Source: DBFJGL01 sp048394785 (lineage in GTDB: Bacteria; Bacillota; Clostridia; Christensenellales; CAG-917). From it: a stretch of 20,583 nt of DNA. The stretch lies in NCBI GenBank assembly GCA_048394785.1, contig DBFJGL010000092.1, positions 1-20,583 on the forward strand, read 5' to 3'. Below the pieces are notes generated by a model. The model was not told the origin of the DNA. It was given only the letters and a program-made list of their open reading frames with translations, and ran no database searches. A program made the position numbers and the translations under genes. This document shows, one piece after another, positions 20,272 to 20,583 of the stretch; position 1 is the first letter of the stretch, and each line of letters begins with the position of its first letter.

Positions 20272-20583
20272 CTATCTCGGCATTATCATTTTTATGCCGG
20301 CAAACAGCATAAGTCCGTAAAAGATGAACGTAAGCGCGTCTCCGGACAGTTTTTTGAGTAAAAGCGCGCCGAGCACCCCTCCCGCAAGCACTCCGCAAAC
20401 GGTCGGAGCAATCACCGCATAATCATAGCCGCCCGTCACGGCATACGCTATCGCGCTTATTGCGCAAAGAGGCAGAATGACCGCTATCGCGGTAGCGTGC
20501 GCCCTCTGCTCGTTAAGTCCCGCCACAAACGTGAGAACAGGCACGACAAGCATTCCTCCTCCCGAGCCGAACAGTCCGTTGAC
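20272..20583 (-). CDS. Half-size TSUP (TauE/SafE-type) transporter subunit, N-terminus cut by the window edge
   Basis: The frame is open to the right edge and yields 103 residues ending I-K-M-I-M-P-R, beginning V-N-G-L-F-G-S-G-G-G-M-L-V-V-P-V-L. This is the same Gly-rich TSUP motif that opens the downstream gene, so only about 10-20 residues are probably missing and the protein is again about 120 residues. A Met inside the motif is not the true start. About four membrane helices are visible. It is followed by a separate 122-residue TSUP gene, suggesting a two-gene transporter. Confidence 0.8.
   Translation of the reverse strand, partial: VNGLFGSGGGMLVVPVLTFVAGLNEQRAHATAIAVILPLCAISAIAYAVTGGYDYAVIAPTVCGVLAGGVLGALLLKKLSGDALTFIFYGLMLFAGIKMIMPR

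Noticed and set aside
1..20583. CRISPR array, prophage, insertion sequence or toxin-antitoxin module
   Set aside because: No regularly spaced repeats, transposase, integrase or paired small toxin/antitoxin frames were found; the genes form a continuous set of core-metabolism and cell-cycle functions.

Overview
The window reads as chromosomal DNA of an anaerobic, probably uncultured member of the Clostridia (Bacillota) with roughly balanced GC. The evidence is a clostridial-order Rnf complex (rnfC-D-G-E-A-B), a pyrophosphate-type phosphofructokinase, a ROK sugar kinase, an RNase G, a SpoIVFB-like M50 protease and Shine-Dalgarno sites of GGAGG type. Genus-level placement is not possible from sequence reading alone. 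Almost every gene lies on the minus strand; the only convincing plus-strand gene is the lipoprotein esterase at 279-1208. There are no RNA genes, insertion sequences, CRISPR arrays or attachment sites that I can support, and no gene-free stretch exceeds 300 bases.

Layout in minus-strand transcription order (high to low coordinates): two half-size TSUP (TauE/SafE-type) membrane transporter genes (20583-19795, the first cut by the window edge); a strong sigma-70/A promoter with tandem repeats (19716-19762) driving rnfCDGEAB (19691-14516); then, without a clear terminator, a Ppx/GppA phosphatase with HD domain, Maf, a divergent MreB-like actin and an aldo/keto reductase (14449-10492), closed by an intrinsic terminator at 10421-10451. 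Next come minD-minE without minC (10413-9407), a terminator, a possible 19-codon leader ORF, a small membrane protein and an M50 site-2-type protease (9259-7895), a terminator, a ROK kinase and RNase G (7670-5203), a zinc-less MDR dehydrogenase with an apparently leaderless promoter (5162-4188), a strong terminator, then PPi-PFK and an RlmD/RumA-type RNA methyltransferase (3998-1396). The first 56 bases hold the start of another minus-strand gene whose promoter diverges from that of the esterase.

Functionally the window combines energy conservation (Rnf: ferredoxin to NAD+ with ion pumping), energy-saving glycolysis (sugar kinase plus PPi-PFK), and what looks like a rearranged remnant of the conserved clostridial maf-mreBCD-minCDE-spoIVF-rng shape/division cluster: maf, an mreB-like gene, minD, minE, the M50 gene and rng appear in the expected order, but mreC, mreD and minC are absent here and rplU-rpmA do not follow rng. 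An AKR gene, a ROK kinase and a tiny membrane protein occupy parts of the cluster. The best leads are the divergent actin with an altered nucleotide-binding motif, the leaderless-looking starts of the MDR and minD genes, the short ORF ahead of the M50 operon, the tandem repeats in the rnf promoter, and the paired half-size TSUP genes. I see no wholly new defence or mobile system.
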